NCBI GenBank assembly: GCA_029298735.1
Contig: JANSLP010000090.1
Span: 1 to 64,000, forward strand
DNA length: 64,000 bases
Source of the DNA: Ophiostoma sp. CBS 140.51
Taxonomy: Eukaryota; Ascomycota; Sordariomycetes; Ophiostomatales; Ophiostomataceae
Direction of reading: 5' to 3'
The first letter of the stretch is position 1. Every line of letters begins with the position of its first letter. Both the position numbers and the translations under genes were made by a program. This document shows positions 46,901 to 55,928 of this stretch, one piece after another. The notes beneath the pieces are model-generated. The model was not told the DNA's origin. It made no database searches and saw only the letters and a program-made list of their open reading frames with translations.

Positions 46901-48129
46901 GGTTTCGATTTGTGGTGCAGCCACTTGCGGCGCAGTTTTTCTTGTTTGCGTTCGTTTTCGGCGGCCGGGCCCAGGTCGCCGACGGCCGTTTCGACCGTCA
47001 CCAGGGCGTACATGTCTTCGCGCTCGAGCCCCCGCAGGTAAGCACCTTGGAGAACCACGGCCTTACGTAGCAGTCCGATGGCGCCGGCCGTCTGGGCCAT
47101 CAAGATCTTGCGACTGGAGATAGGGAAGATAAGCAGAGAGACACCAGCCGACAATGCCATGGCCGTCAGCATGGCCGTGTAGATTTGTTTCACCACAGCC
47201 ATGGCCTGGGTCATGTTGATGAGCGTTGGGCCGGTGGTGCAGGAGACGTTGATGAGAATCGAAAAGACAATGGACGGCAGGTTCATGGTGGGCAGCTTGG
47301 CGCGGATCATGTTGATGAGCCAGATAGAAAACACCAACCAGATGGCGCAGACGGCCGACTGGCTTGAGTTGTAGGGCGGGCGGCCAGTGGCCTGGTAGGC
47401 GGCAAGTTCTTCGGGCGTCAAGGGGCCAGAAGTGTGGGCGCGGGCCTTGACACCCGAGTAGAGGACAAGCAATGCGAGAGCGGCACCAAAGCTGACTGAC
47501 AGTACGTTCAAAGTCAGGGTCTGAATGAACTTGCCACGGGGCATAACGGCGACAGTCATGACGCTGACAATGGGCACGAGGTAGCCTAGGGTGCTGTATT
47601 GTTGGGAGAAGGCAGTGGACTGGTAGATGGCGACGCCAATGGTGGGCGGGAGGGAGCCCTTGAACATGAGCATGAGGGTCGGCACGTCGAGGCCCAGGCG
47701 TTCAAGGAGCGTTTTCTTGGGCGCCGCAATCGCCTCTTCCTCCTCCTCGGTGTGTGGTGCAAGGTCGTCGGGCACGGTTGCGGCTGTAGCAGTCGTGGGC
47801 ATGCGCCTTGCCTTGTAGGGAGCGGCGCTTTCGTTGTCGACGTCGGCACTTGCGCCAGGACTGCCGGCGTCGGAGCTGGCATCGCCGCCGCCGCCAACAC
47901 GTGACGAACCAGAACCAGTGCCGGCGCGAGCCCGGTTTCCGCCTCCAGTTGCCAGTGGCTCGTAGACTTGCTCGTTGCGGTTATTGTCGTCATCACTGCT
48001 CCTGTCGCTATCGCTGCTGCTGCTGCTGGCCACACTGTTGCGCCTGCTGTTGTTCCGGCTTGTCTCGTTGGCCGCTTCTTCAATCACCATGTCGGCGCGG
48101 AAGCCGAGCGGCTTTCCCCTCGCAGCCAT
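43981..48129 (-). CDS. large ArAE-type membrane protein (fusaric-acid-resistance-like, DUF2421)
   Basis: Putative efflux or organic-anion transporter of the aromatic acid exporter superfamily. 1,382 residues, intronless. ATG 48129 (MAARGKPLGFRADM) is chosen over an upstream in-frame ATG-less extension. Residues 1-120 are a disordered, phospho-site-like Ser/Asp/Asn region. The first membrane block (about 143-345) starts LERLGLDVPTLMLMFKGSLPPTIGVAIY and includes YLVPIVSVMTVAVMPRGKF. A long charged cytosolic region with Lys-rich coiled-coil character (KAKDKEARKLRKAEKARKAA) and an acidic Ser-rich insert follows. The second block (about 830-950) has FGLRVACATMTVAIVCYLRV, IIIAIGMSQTSGQS and FCEYYFFLKYPRF, the two-halves plan of this family. 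The DUF2421 part and a disordered segment make up the C-terminal end. The substrate is unknown. Confidence 0.85.
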   Translation of the reverse strand: MAARGKPLGFRADMVIEEAANETSRNNSRRNSVASSSSSDSDRSSDDDNNRNEQVYEPLATGGGNRARAGTGSGSSRVGGGGDASSDAGSPGASADVDNESAAPYKARRMPTTATAATVPDDLAPHTEEEEEAIAAPKKTLLERLGLDVPTLMLMFKGSLPPTIGVAIYQSTAFSQQYSTLGYLVPIVSVMTVAVMPRGKFIQTLTLNVLSVSFGAALALLVLYSGVKARAHTSGPLTPEELAAYQATGRPPYNSSQSAVCAIWLVFSIWLINMIRAKLPTMNLPSIVFSILINVSCTTGPTLINMTQAMAVVKQIYTAMLTAMALSAGVSLLIFPISSRKILMAQTAGAIGLLRKAVVLQGAYLRGLEREDMYALVTVETAVGDLGPAAENERKQEKLRRKWLHHKSKPVDVPPPLTKEEQAAQALRATITAMRELSGKMQQEVRFAKRDAAFGKLTAHDLGEIVKLMRSIFIPVTGMSTIMDIFRRTAEHRGWNAADEEEKSEEAIAKEKERRVWNEVMKQLHEPFTLLAEAIDEGLEHAGLQLGLLPKTKEQKAKDKEARKLRKAEKARKAAEKASGVKPDAEKSDGVDGDAGVSASASNGSSDKSSDGPKDNVTQEEGSASSPPPVGDDADADADIEASAGVIKPGDEGFADIIGDKVKKFYNTRSEILRIWAKERGLMDGAVPPLAKDGSGGIDPVFIAHEQRQSQLYILLYMEQLMIATGEAVQDFVEYADKKVADGTMDKTRFLFPTLRRIRKWAISVFDDKETTTVETEDALKPNFNVIFMGDSFNTKKDPEHLPPANAWQHFGNGLRLVSRFLGSAESAFGLRVACATMTVAIVCYLRVTQHFFQEQRLVWAMIIIAIGMSQTSGQSIFGFFCRIGGSAIAMVFSMIIWYIVDQKTPGIIVFLWLFVFCEYYFFLKYPRFIAASMITIITQVLIIGYELQVRKIGLAKAESTGQRYYPTYELAPYRLATVAGGSAVAFFWTIFPKPVTDRAWLRRDLSATLYLLANYFSVINETLKSTMNETGGNPDVPGTPAHRLLKVRQKLFSKLMLLLPSLQMHSAWQKWEPSIGGAFPRAAYEDIILRSGRILNYLTLISYTVTWKPRHAPGLVDDAWLKALSELIRSIGPTHYTILSTLALLSNSLLSGQSLPPYIPLPRPYELTRHLLTIKKTEPASSGGDGVPKRSPSSATTAGSTTGASPGGAAGGPKQPPRRRNSVWGKTSWRPEAGSAIADSTSGGMYERQTEEEAVEVNVPRRHRRSTAASSRDRPTIWREVTDNAVSTATGLTELTRIATGAAAHLGSVLDASNMEQHGYTEFAVLQVCSTLVCDDLEGMIQAVSGLVGVVDFSFRMDESNESLDAEAEAENEKGKGKKEQ

Positions 48130-50476
48130 GGCGGGCGCGGGTGGGTGGGATTTCGTGGTTGTTGCGTCGTTCAGAACTGCCCAGTTCGGTTCGCATGGGT
48201 GTCGATTGGCCGTGAATTGGCCGCGCAAAGCAAACGCGGTGCTCTGCTGGCAATTGGGAGGTGTCGAGAGTCGTCGAGAGTCGTCGAGATCTCGTCCCAG
48301 CGCGCTTTGCACACTTTTGCCTTGGGGAATTGAGGAGAACGAGAGAAAGAGGAAAAAGAAAAAACGAGCGAGCTAATAAACTGGCGCATGCGCGTCGAAA
48401 TTGGCGGCCAAACTATGTAAGTGGTGCTTGTGGTTTGTGGGCGGCGCCTCGGCGTCGTTATTTCGTGGGGTGCGCCTCGCTGGAGTGCGCTTTGCACACA
48501 CTATTTTTGTAAATCTTCGATATACGCCGTATATCTGAGCCAGGGCTCCAATTGCGACCCAAGATGGGGAAGATAACCAAGGAAAGAGCAAACGATGTAA
48601 ATTGGAAGAGAGAAGGAGCGGTGGACAGCTTATGAGAATGGGAAAGGAGACAAGAAAGAAAGAACGAAAGACAGAAAGAGCTATGGGGTAACATGAACAT
48701 CTTCAATTAGAAGAATCGGTCGTGCATCGGGTCTGGGGGAAAGAGCGGCCGAGGCGATGGCTTTCTCGTTTTCTCGTAAAAATGACGCTACGAAAGTGCC
48801 ATAAAAGCACCAAAAGCCCCGAAAAGCATCGGGCAGCGGACATATGCAGGGCGTTCCTGTGCTATTCGTCACAAGGAAACGAGAATTTAAACCCAGAAAA
48901 TGAGGGGGTGGGCACCATCGCGTATACGGCGGGTGCCAGGAAATTGGGCCGAAATGTACCATTCTTGCACCATACATTTACAGGGTCTTTCGCCTCCTAC
49001 CTTAGCCAGAGCAAATCAACAACAACACGATTTCTGACACTATTCTCCAGCGAGCTGCCCATCGCAGACGCCCGCTGCCGACAGCCGTTAACCTTTGCCT
49101 TTTCTGACCAGTATGAGAGCTCGGAAATCCCAATCTTTCTCACCTGCGCTAGTGCACAACAGAGCGCTGTCCACCAGGGGTTGTCCCTGTTTTTGTTCTT
49201 TTTGTTTCGTTTGTTTCTTTTCCTTCCTTTCTGTGTTGGGAAGGCGGTTGTGGGCTGGCCAGTTCTCTTGCACATTCCATTCTCCAGCACAGTCCTTCCC
49301 CAGCTTTTTGAGCATCGTCCTTTTTGTCAGATTCCATCAAGCTGACACCTCTCTCTACAATGTATGGGGGAGGCATCGCAAGCCAACTGCGCGATGTGAA
49401 TTTTCCAGCGAACGAGCTGTGCTCGTTTTCGTTGTCGTCCCGCATACCTGGGTCCTGGCGGCAGATGCTGTGCCGCGTTGCATCGAAAATCCTGTGAAAA
49501 CATGGCACATCAAAGCTTGCCCAGCGAGCTAACCAACTGGCGTTGTGATGGTTGTGATGTCAGCCCTTTATTGACGAATTCGAGAAACAGTTTCCAAAAC
49601 CAATTGCATCGCGAACAAACAGCCACATATTGTTGTGTGTGCCGTGTTAGCACATCGAACATCCATTTGTGTCTTTCAGCCCCTCGTTCTCGTTTTCATG
49701 TTAATGTACGACGTGCAGTGTTTATCCGACGCTCAAAGCTGAGCAGCAGTTCTACAGTCTTCATTTGCAAGTCAGTAGTTATGTTATCAAACTTTCCCGT
49801 ATCAAGTCTAAACTCAGTGATGTCCGGTCATGCCTGCAATACAGTGCAGATAAAAGATCCGCCACCGTTGTAAAAACTTTAGACTGATGTATTTGGAAGC
49901 CATGCTTTAAGCCCTGGGGAAGGCTTCGAAGGGAAGAACACAAGACATGCTCAAGGTCTTGCTCCATGGCTCTAGAAGAAACAACCTCGAGAGAAACAGC
50001 ATAAAACTGAACCCACAGGTTATCTGTGTCTGATTTCATCTTCGTCTGGCTAGTCCTGGCCGGGCCGCTTTACCTGCAAGCCAATACCAGGCGTCCCTTG
50101 ATATTGCTCTATGCAAGTGACCAACCGAAGTTGATCATTGTAGCGTCCTGAGTTTTATGTTCATTTGCACGTCACGCAGTCTCAACACCGGCGACAATGT
50201 TCAAAACTTGAAGTCGTGTCTCGTCATGAGCTCTTGGATCATCTCATTGCGTCGTAAATTGTCAAGACAGGAGGAGAAGATGACAAAGTAGTAGATAGAA
50301 CAGGAACAAGAATTCAACTACTCATAGGCACAGAAACCCTTTCTGTGATCTATTGCCAGCAGGTCATGAATGCCGGAGATTAAAAACACCAACATTGTCC
50401 TATTTCACCATGGAGAGCTTCTGCACTCCGTCCTACTCCCGAACCTCATCTGGCCGGGGGAACGGGGCTTTGAAAT
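48130..50476. other. intergenic
   Basis: 2.3 kb. Near 48,262-48,287 the unit GTCGTCGAGA recurs in tandem (about two and a half copies), within the 5' flank of the ArAE gene. A plus-strand frame at 48,722-49,345 is open for 207 codons but has no ATG at its beginning and low-quality composition. No supported gene. Confidence 0.45.
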
Positions 50477-51024
50477 CTAACAGGTCCGGGGAGTATCCTT
50501 GCCGCAAATGGGGCCAAACTTATCCCCGTAGCAAATGTCGCCGGCGACGTTGTAAAGAGATGCATCTGTTTCCTCCGGGTTAGTGGTGCTGGGTGTGTAC
50601 TGGTGAACTGAGAAGATCTGAGATATGTTAGACTTACCCAGCCCTAAATCTGCATATCCTGCCGGACACTTGCAGGACAGAAAGGTCCCATCGAGTAAAC
50701 AGTCACTACACGGATGACTGTCCACGGAAAAGTTGCCGCTGTTTTGTTAGCAATGCCCCCATAAAGAATTACGGAAAGGGACACATACTTCTCCTCATAA
50801 ACAATGTACGGAGCCCGGTAAGCAAAGATCATGTTGAGATCAAACTCGCTCCACTTGTAGGCACCGCCAAAGTATGAAGCCGAGGAGCAGCGCGTCACCA
50901 AAATGTTGGGATGCATCTCATCGAGGCAAATATCCGTGCAGTGCGAGGAAAACTCAGCTGTGGACGGCGTAATGTGCGACAGGACGCCGAGAGCGGCGGC
51001 GATGCGGGCGAAGAGGGGGTGCAT
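50477..51024 (-). CDS. secreted cyanovirin-N-homology-like protein, Cys-rich, 165 residues
   Basis: Two exons (51024-50789, 50738-50477), with a 50-nt intron (GTATGT...GCTAACAA...CAG) that restores the frame as VYEE-NGNFS. A signal peptide is likely (MHPLFARIAAALGVLSHITPSTA). The mature part follows the fungal CVNH pattern: FSSHCTDICLD, ILVTRCSS, WSEFDLN, then NGNFSVDSHPCSDCLLDGTF and LSCKC. CVNH proteins bind sugars, and secreted fungal forms are of mostly unknown role. The tail from LGLGKSNIS to DKFGPICGKDTPRTC departs from the usual second repeat. A 30-nt GTAAGT...CAG stretch (about 50,606-50,635) could be removed as a micro-intron without breaking frame, but it is too short to trust. Ten Cys residues suggest disulphides. 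TATA box at 51,161. Confidence 0.68.
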
Positions 51025-51160
51025 CTTGACGCTGATGATTTTGGTGGTGACCTCGGGTGTGTGAAGTGTGGGTGCGAAGTTCTCATAGGGAGATAAGGTT
51101 TGTTGGGTGTGGTCTTGGAAGATAAAAGGGCAAAGCCTAGGAAGAGTGAAGACGGTGCTC

Positions 51161-51168
51161 TATTTATA
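51161..51168 (-). promoter_or_regulatory. TATA box of the CVNH-like gene
   Basis: TATAAATA on the minus strand, about 140 bp before ATG 51024, the same element and spacing as at the alcohol oxidase gene. Confidence 0.6.
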
Positions 51169-52047
51169 CATATTCGAGGGCACTGGTTGCCATGAAGTGA
51201 TCAAGCATTGTTTACACATCAGTGGCTCTTCAATATCGTGACAGCCTGCCTGGACTTGGTATCAGATGAGGCTCCACGTCAAGACAAAAGGTGAGTGCGT
51301 GTTCGAGTTGCAGTCGTGTGTCTAGATGTTAAGATGTGACTGAATCACAGCCTCACGATACGTCAGAAGTAAATATGAGCTTTTTAAGAGATAGAGCTAC
51401 CTACACGGCAAAAATTATGCATGCATGAAAGAGCATGGTTTTGATCGAAAATGACAATGAATTCACAGCCTTGTCTCGTACAACCCCAAGAGCTCTGTTT
51501 CTGTAGTTCTTTGATACTTGATAAAATCTATACAGTTTCCTTTGTCGTATTTTATTTGATATGTGCCAATCTATTTGTACTGTTTACTGTTTACTCTTTT
51601 TTTCTTTTCTTTTTTCTTCTTATTTACCTTCAAACGAAATAAACTTATCATAAGAACATAAATGTTGATTTTACCAAATAAAAATAAAAACACAAACCTG
51701 CTACCTAGGTATTCAAAGAAACTAATTCAACAGATTCTTTTTTATCGTGACGAGCTTTGCAAAAATCACATAAAATGTAGAACACGAAAGAAGCATCATG
51801 ACGTGGCAAGTAAGCTACTTGTTGGTGGTCTCGTGGTGCAAAGGATCTTCAGAGCGTTTCTGTGACGTTAGCGCCCTGCATCCACTAGAACGCGACGCTG
51901 TCGATTTATGCAGCCCACCACCAGCATCCAGCTCCAACTTCCAGCTCCAACCGGCCAACGAACAAAGACAGACGAACCACAACGACAACGCCGGTTTTGG
52001 GGAATCGACACCGAAACGCGAGCCTGCCATGGACTGCATTACCGACA
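51169..52047. other. intergenic, AT-rich
   Basis: About 0.9 kb, with a marked AT-rich core (51,530-51,780, long T and A runs). A 95-codon frame from 51,798 carries an ATG and a GTAAGC donor-like site after the fourth codon. I could not tie it to the following gene. Confidence 0.4.
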
Positions 52048-53272
52048 ATGACGACTACCACCGAGCCAACCTCCCTACACCCTGAAGCCGAGACCCAGCT
52101 CAAGCAGATTCAGACAGCATCCTTACCTTGACGCGTTAACAGCTACGAATCACGACATTCTTACCTTTTACGAACACCCTCTTCCCGCGATGCTCGACGG
52201 CAAGGAAGTGGCCGTCCACCCGCGGACGCCCATGCCGCCGTTCTACACCTTTGTCCCCAAGGGCAACGTCTACGTCACGACAAACTGCCGCCGCAAGACA
52301 CACCAGGCCGGCCAGACGGTGTATGTCGTGACTCTGCACAAAAAGGACCTGGGCCTCCGCTGTCCGACGACGATTGTCCAGGCAGTGCGGGCTGCAGAGA
52401 AGGCTACGCGCGCCGCCCGCCATGACGCGACGGTGAAACGCGATGCTGCTTTGGCTGCCACTTTTAAGAAAGCGCTGCTGGCACGCTACCCCAAAGTGCC
52501 AGCCGACACGGTCCCCGAGATTGCGCAGCACGCACTCAAGAAGCGCCAGAGACGAGTGGCGCGGACGAGCACACTGGACGAGGACCAGCGCGTACAGCTG
52601 GCGGTACGGGCGCACATTCGGCACCGGTGGACAGACTACGACAAGATACTGAGGGAAGGGGAGAAGACCAAGGGGAGGAAGCCGGAAAAGAAGGGGAAGC
52701 GAGGGCACGACCGAACGCAACGGCAGCGACGGGAGGCACGAGCTGCAATCATGGGACGCGTCGATGCGATCGAGCGAGAGTGGACAGGCGGAAAGGCGCC
52801 ACAACAGTCTGGACGACCGTCTGGGAATGGGCCAATTGAGATCTTAGACTCTGAGGAGAGCATGGACGAGTCAGAAGAGAGTGAGGAAGGCGAGGAGGAG
52901 GAGGGCGACGACGACGAAGATGACGAGAGTGAGGACGAGTTCACGGAGCACTCAGTATCAGAACGTCGTGATCGTCGAATCGGAAAAGGAGCGAGCATCG
53001 CATCACAAAGGAATGAACAACTACCAGGGAGAAAAGCTGGGAGCGGTAGCGGCAACAAAATCACTGGCAGTCGCATCCAAAAGACAACGACGACATCGCC
53101 AGCAGCATCGCGACATCCACGGTCGAGCAAGAGCCGGGCGACAGTGCGCATCGCGCGATGTCAACAGAAGATTGACCGGCTTCAGGCAGCAGCCGCACAG
53201 AGTGACAGAAAGGATGGCGACAAGAAAGAAACGGCCATTGTAATTGACAGTGACAGCGAGTGGGAGCCGTAG
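52048..53272 (+). CDS. DUF2293-domain protein with apparent N-terminal frameshift
   Basis: The secure part runs from ATG 52190 to the stop at 53270-53272 (360 residues). The same frame is open and protein-like further upstream, back to 52,052 (HPYLDALTATNHDILTFYEHPLP lies just before the ATG), so the gene probably starts earlier. A natural start, ATG 52048 (MTTTTEPTSLHPEAETQLKQ), is in another frame and meets a stop after IQTASLP. No GT lies between 52,048 and 52,125, so an intron cannot join them. A one-base indel near 52,110 would. The DUF2293 domain is at MPPFYTFVPKGNVYVTTNC... to about IRHRWTDYD. The rest is disordered: a basic block, an acidic Ser/Glu/Asp tract and a basic tail. Two SUMO-interaction-like motifs, IEILDSEE and AIVIDSDSE, suggest a nuclear SUMO partner (inference). 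Confidence 0.72.
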
Positions 53273-54932
53273 ACATATACACATAGACGGCATGACTTAC
53301 GACGTATGAATTGATGACCTGTTTCACAGCTTTGCAGCATTCAATGGCGCCTTTCGACACAGTTCACATTCGGTTGGGATTCTTCCTCATGACACTGCAT
53401 AAAGCAGTGGGCACAATGAAAAAAAAGAGGGATAAAGCAAAAATTACGCCCGGGTCGGCCCCGAAGGACAAACCAAGACGGGTAGCGCCACGGTGTGCAA
53501 TGCAGGCTTCCCACCCTATGGCCAGGTCTTCTTGATCACCCGACACATCGAACAAGGTAAGTATGAAGAAAAAAAAGAGGGGAAAGAAAGTTTTAGAAAG
53601 GGAGGGGGGATTCCCTTTCTTAAATAGTCCAAGGAACTAGTGGCAAGTGGGGATCCAGACTGAGACGTTGAAATTAAAATGGTCCGTGCGAGCGTGCAAA
53701 AAAAGGGCGCTGACCGCTTTCGAGTTATTCTGCCGTTTCCCACCGCTTCTCCGTCGTAAAAGTACTGCCGCTACTGACCGCTTTAAAGCTAAAGTGGACC
53801 CAGGCACGAACCACTTTGGGGACCAATGCTGGAGAGCTGTTGGAGCTTCATGCTTGGCTTCATTCTGCCGCCTTGCATCAACGAACCACGATTTGCCTCC
53901 GCGTCCGCTTTCAGCCTTGCATCGACAATGGAGCTACGATCAAGATAACCCGAGAAGTCTTGCCGAGAGGTCTTGAGGTTCAGAATTTGAAAGTTGCGTG
54001 ATCGACGCAGATTATCTGTAAGTTGTCGCACAAACAACGGCCTCTTCTCCCTCTTCTAGGTAGGATACAATTTGACACTGCAGCTCTGCCATCTTGCCAT
54101 TGCCTTTTTTTTATCAGGGCTCTAACATTTTCGCTGTCGGTCGCAGGTCTCGATTTGACGATTGATTTGACTCCAGCACCGTGATATCTTTGCCCGGTTC
54201 GGTCCCCACGGGAGGACTGCAGTTCTGCTATTTATCCGCCCGCATCCCACACAAAATCATGCAGCCAATGCAGATGCAGCCCACACGCTTCAACGTAGCA
54301 CCGTATCTCAGCCTGTCAGCGACCGCCCGCACATCCCCACTCCGCTTCTCCGGACTCCGGTGGCGGGTCTGGCCAATTTATGACTATCCCGAGGCTCCAA
54401 GTGAAGCATTTGCATTCGACTTACTTCTCGCAGGATCCACGAACTGCTACGACTTATCGTGTTGGCCACGCTTTCTGTCCCGCGTTCTGTTGGCCGGGCC
54501 AATGGCAGGCTGCAGAACCTCTAATCTCGAGAGCCTCCCAGTGGAAGACATATGTCCGGACCGAGAATGGCCAGCGGAATTTACAGCACCAAGCACTGTC
54601 GAAGGCCAGCATGAATGAAACCATTCTAGCTGTAATGATGTGTCTCGGCTCATCAACGAAGCACCGCAGGTTTACACGACACTCGTGTGTTGGTGTACTG
54701 ATGTGAGATGTCCTGCAGTGTAGGCCTGTTGACCATTCACAGCGTCCCGTCTCGCTTCCTCTTCCCTTTTTATCGCTCTTCTTTTTGATTTCTAACCGCC
54801 CGTTAATTGAGGTGTGACCAGACACTCGGGCTCCTCCATGGGAAAGGCCGGAGGGGAAAAAGGCGTGTTGCAGTGTAGTCTGCAGTCTGCACTCTCCATG
54901 TCCAAGTGGACACAAACGTGAGTGCCATCTGA
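53273..54932. other. intergenic
   Basis: 1.7 kb. Frames around 54,181-54,705 are open on the plus strand for up to 145 codons but show no family signal and have no consistent frame. No supported gene. Confidence 0.45.
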
Positions 54933-54939
54933 TATAAAG
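54933..54939 (+). promoter_or_regulatory. TATA box of scytalone dehydratase
   Basis: TATAAAG lies 163 bp before ATG 55096 and 58 bp before an in-frame upstream ATG at 54991. Confidence 0.5.
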
Positions 54940-55095
54940 TAATGTCGAGCCTCTCCCGTCTCTCAGGAAGAGAAAGCTTTCTTTTAGGTGATGGACTTTT
55001 GTGTCAGACGTGACGTACTTGACATCGACGATACCGACGACACCGACGACATCGACCTCGCCAACCACATCACATCTCACACGACGACCACCACA

Positions 55096-55928
55096 ATGGG
55101 CGTCAATTTTAGCTCCGTCACGTCGTCTCTGACGGCCGCGCCCAAGCCCGCGCCAAGCACCGACATTTCGTTTGAGGACTACCTCGGCCTCTTGTCCGCT
55201 GCCTACGAGTGGGCCGACAGCTACGACTCCAAAGACTGGGACCGTCTGCGCCGTTGCATTGCGCCGACCCTACGTGTAAGTATTTGCCTGTCCTCACTTC
55301 GCTCGCTTTCTTTTTCTTGTCCTCGCTGCGCTCGCTTCTTTTCTTTTCCTCGCTGCGCTCGCTTTCTCTTCTTGTCCTCGCTTCGTTCGTTGTTTTGTTC
55401 TCGTCCTCACCCACTCGCTAACGCTCGTGATCTCGGTTACAGATCGACTACCGCTCCTTCCTCAACAAACTCTGGGAGGCCATGCCCGCCGACGAATACA
55501 TTGCCATGATCTCTGACCCTAATGTGCTCGGCAACCCCTTGCTGCGCACCCAACACTTCTTCGGCGCCTCCCGCTGGGAACGCGTCTCCGACACCGAAGT
55601 CATTGGCTACCACCAGCTGCGCGTTCCTCACCAGGTTTATACGGATGCCTCCCTCTCTACAGTCGCCGTCAAGGGCCACGCCCACTCGGCCAACCAGCAC
55701 TGGTACCGCAAGGTTGATGGTGTGTGGAAGTTTGCCGGCCTGGACCCGCAGATCCGGTGGTTCGAGTACGATTTTGACAAGGTGTTTGCCACGGGGCGGG
55801 ATCAGTTTGGGACAGAAGAGGCCACCGAGAAGCCGGCGGCCGCCAGCGAGAAGTCGACACCGGCAGCATCCTCATCAAAGAAGACAAAGACGCCCGCCGT
55901 CCAGCGAGGCATTTCAGTCGGGGCATGA
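55096..55928 (+). CDS. SCD1: scytalone dehydratase (DHN-melanin pathway)
   Basis: Dehydrates scytalone to 1,3,8-trihydroxynaphthalene and vermelone to 1,8-DHN, the steps before melanin polymerisation. Two exons (55096-55275, 55443-55928) give 221 residues. The 167-nt intron (GTAAGT...CTAACGC...CAG) joins PTLR to IDYRSF. Matches to the rice-blast enzyme are strong: YEWADSYDSKDWDRLR, IDYRSFLNKLWEAMP, LRTQHF, GYHQLRVPHQ and GHAHSAN. With a constant offset of 13, the known active-site residues Y30, Y50, H85, H110, S129 and N131 appear as Y43, Y63, H98, H123, S142 and N144. The C-terminal tail (from about residue 180) is longer than usual, Ala/Ser/Lys-rich and probably disordered. The frame is also open from ATG 54991, adding 35 Asp/Thr-rich residues; I prefer 55096. 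No other melanin gene is in the window. Confidence 0.95.
55291..55403 (+). repeat. minisatellite inside the scytalone dehydratase intron
   Basis: Four tandem copies, 27-29 bp each, start at 55291, 55320, 55347 and 55375; each begins TCCTC(A/G)CT(T/G)CG and ends in a TTTCTT-type pyrimidine tract. They make up about two thirds of the intron and explain its unusual 167-nt length. Confidence 0.8.

Noticed and set aside
48722..49345. Plus-strand open frame of 207 codons
   Set aside because: No ATG at its start and runs through poly-pyrimidine DNA; no protein family.
54988..55095. N-terminal extension of scytalone dehydratase from ATG 54991
   Set aside because: In frame but Asp/Thr simple-repeat sequence not expected for the family; kept as a note only.
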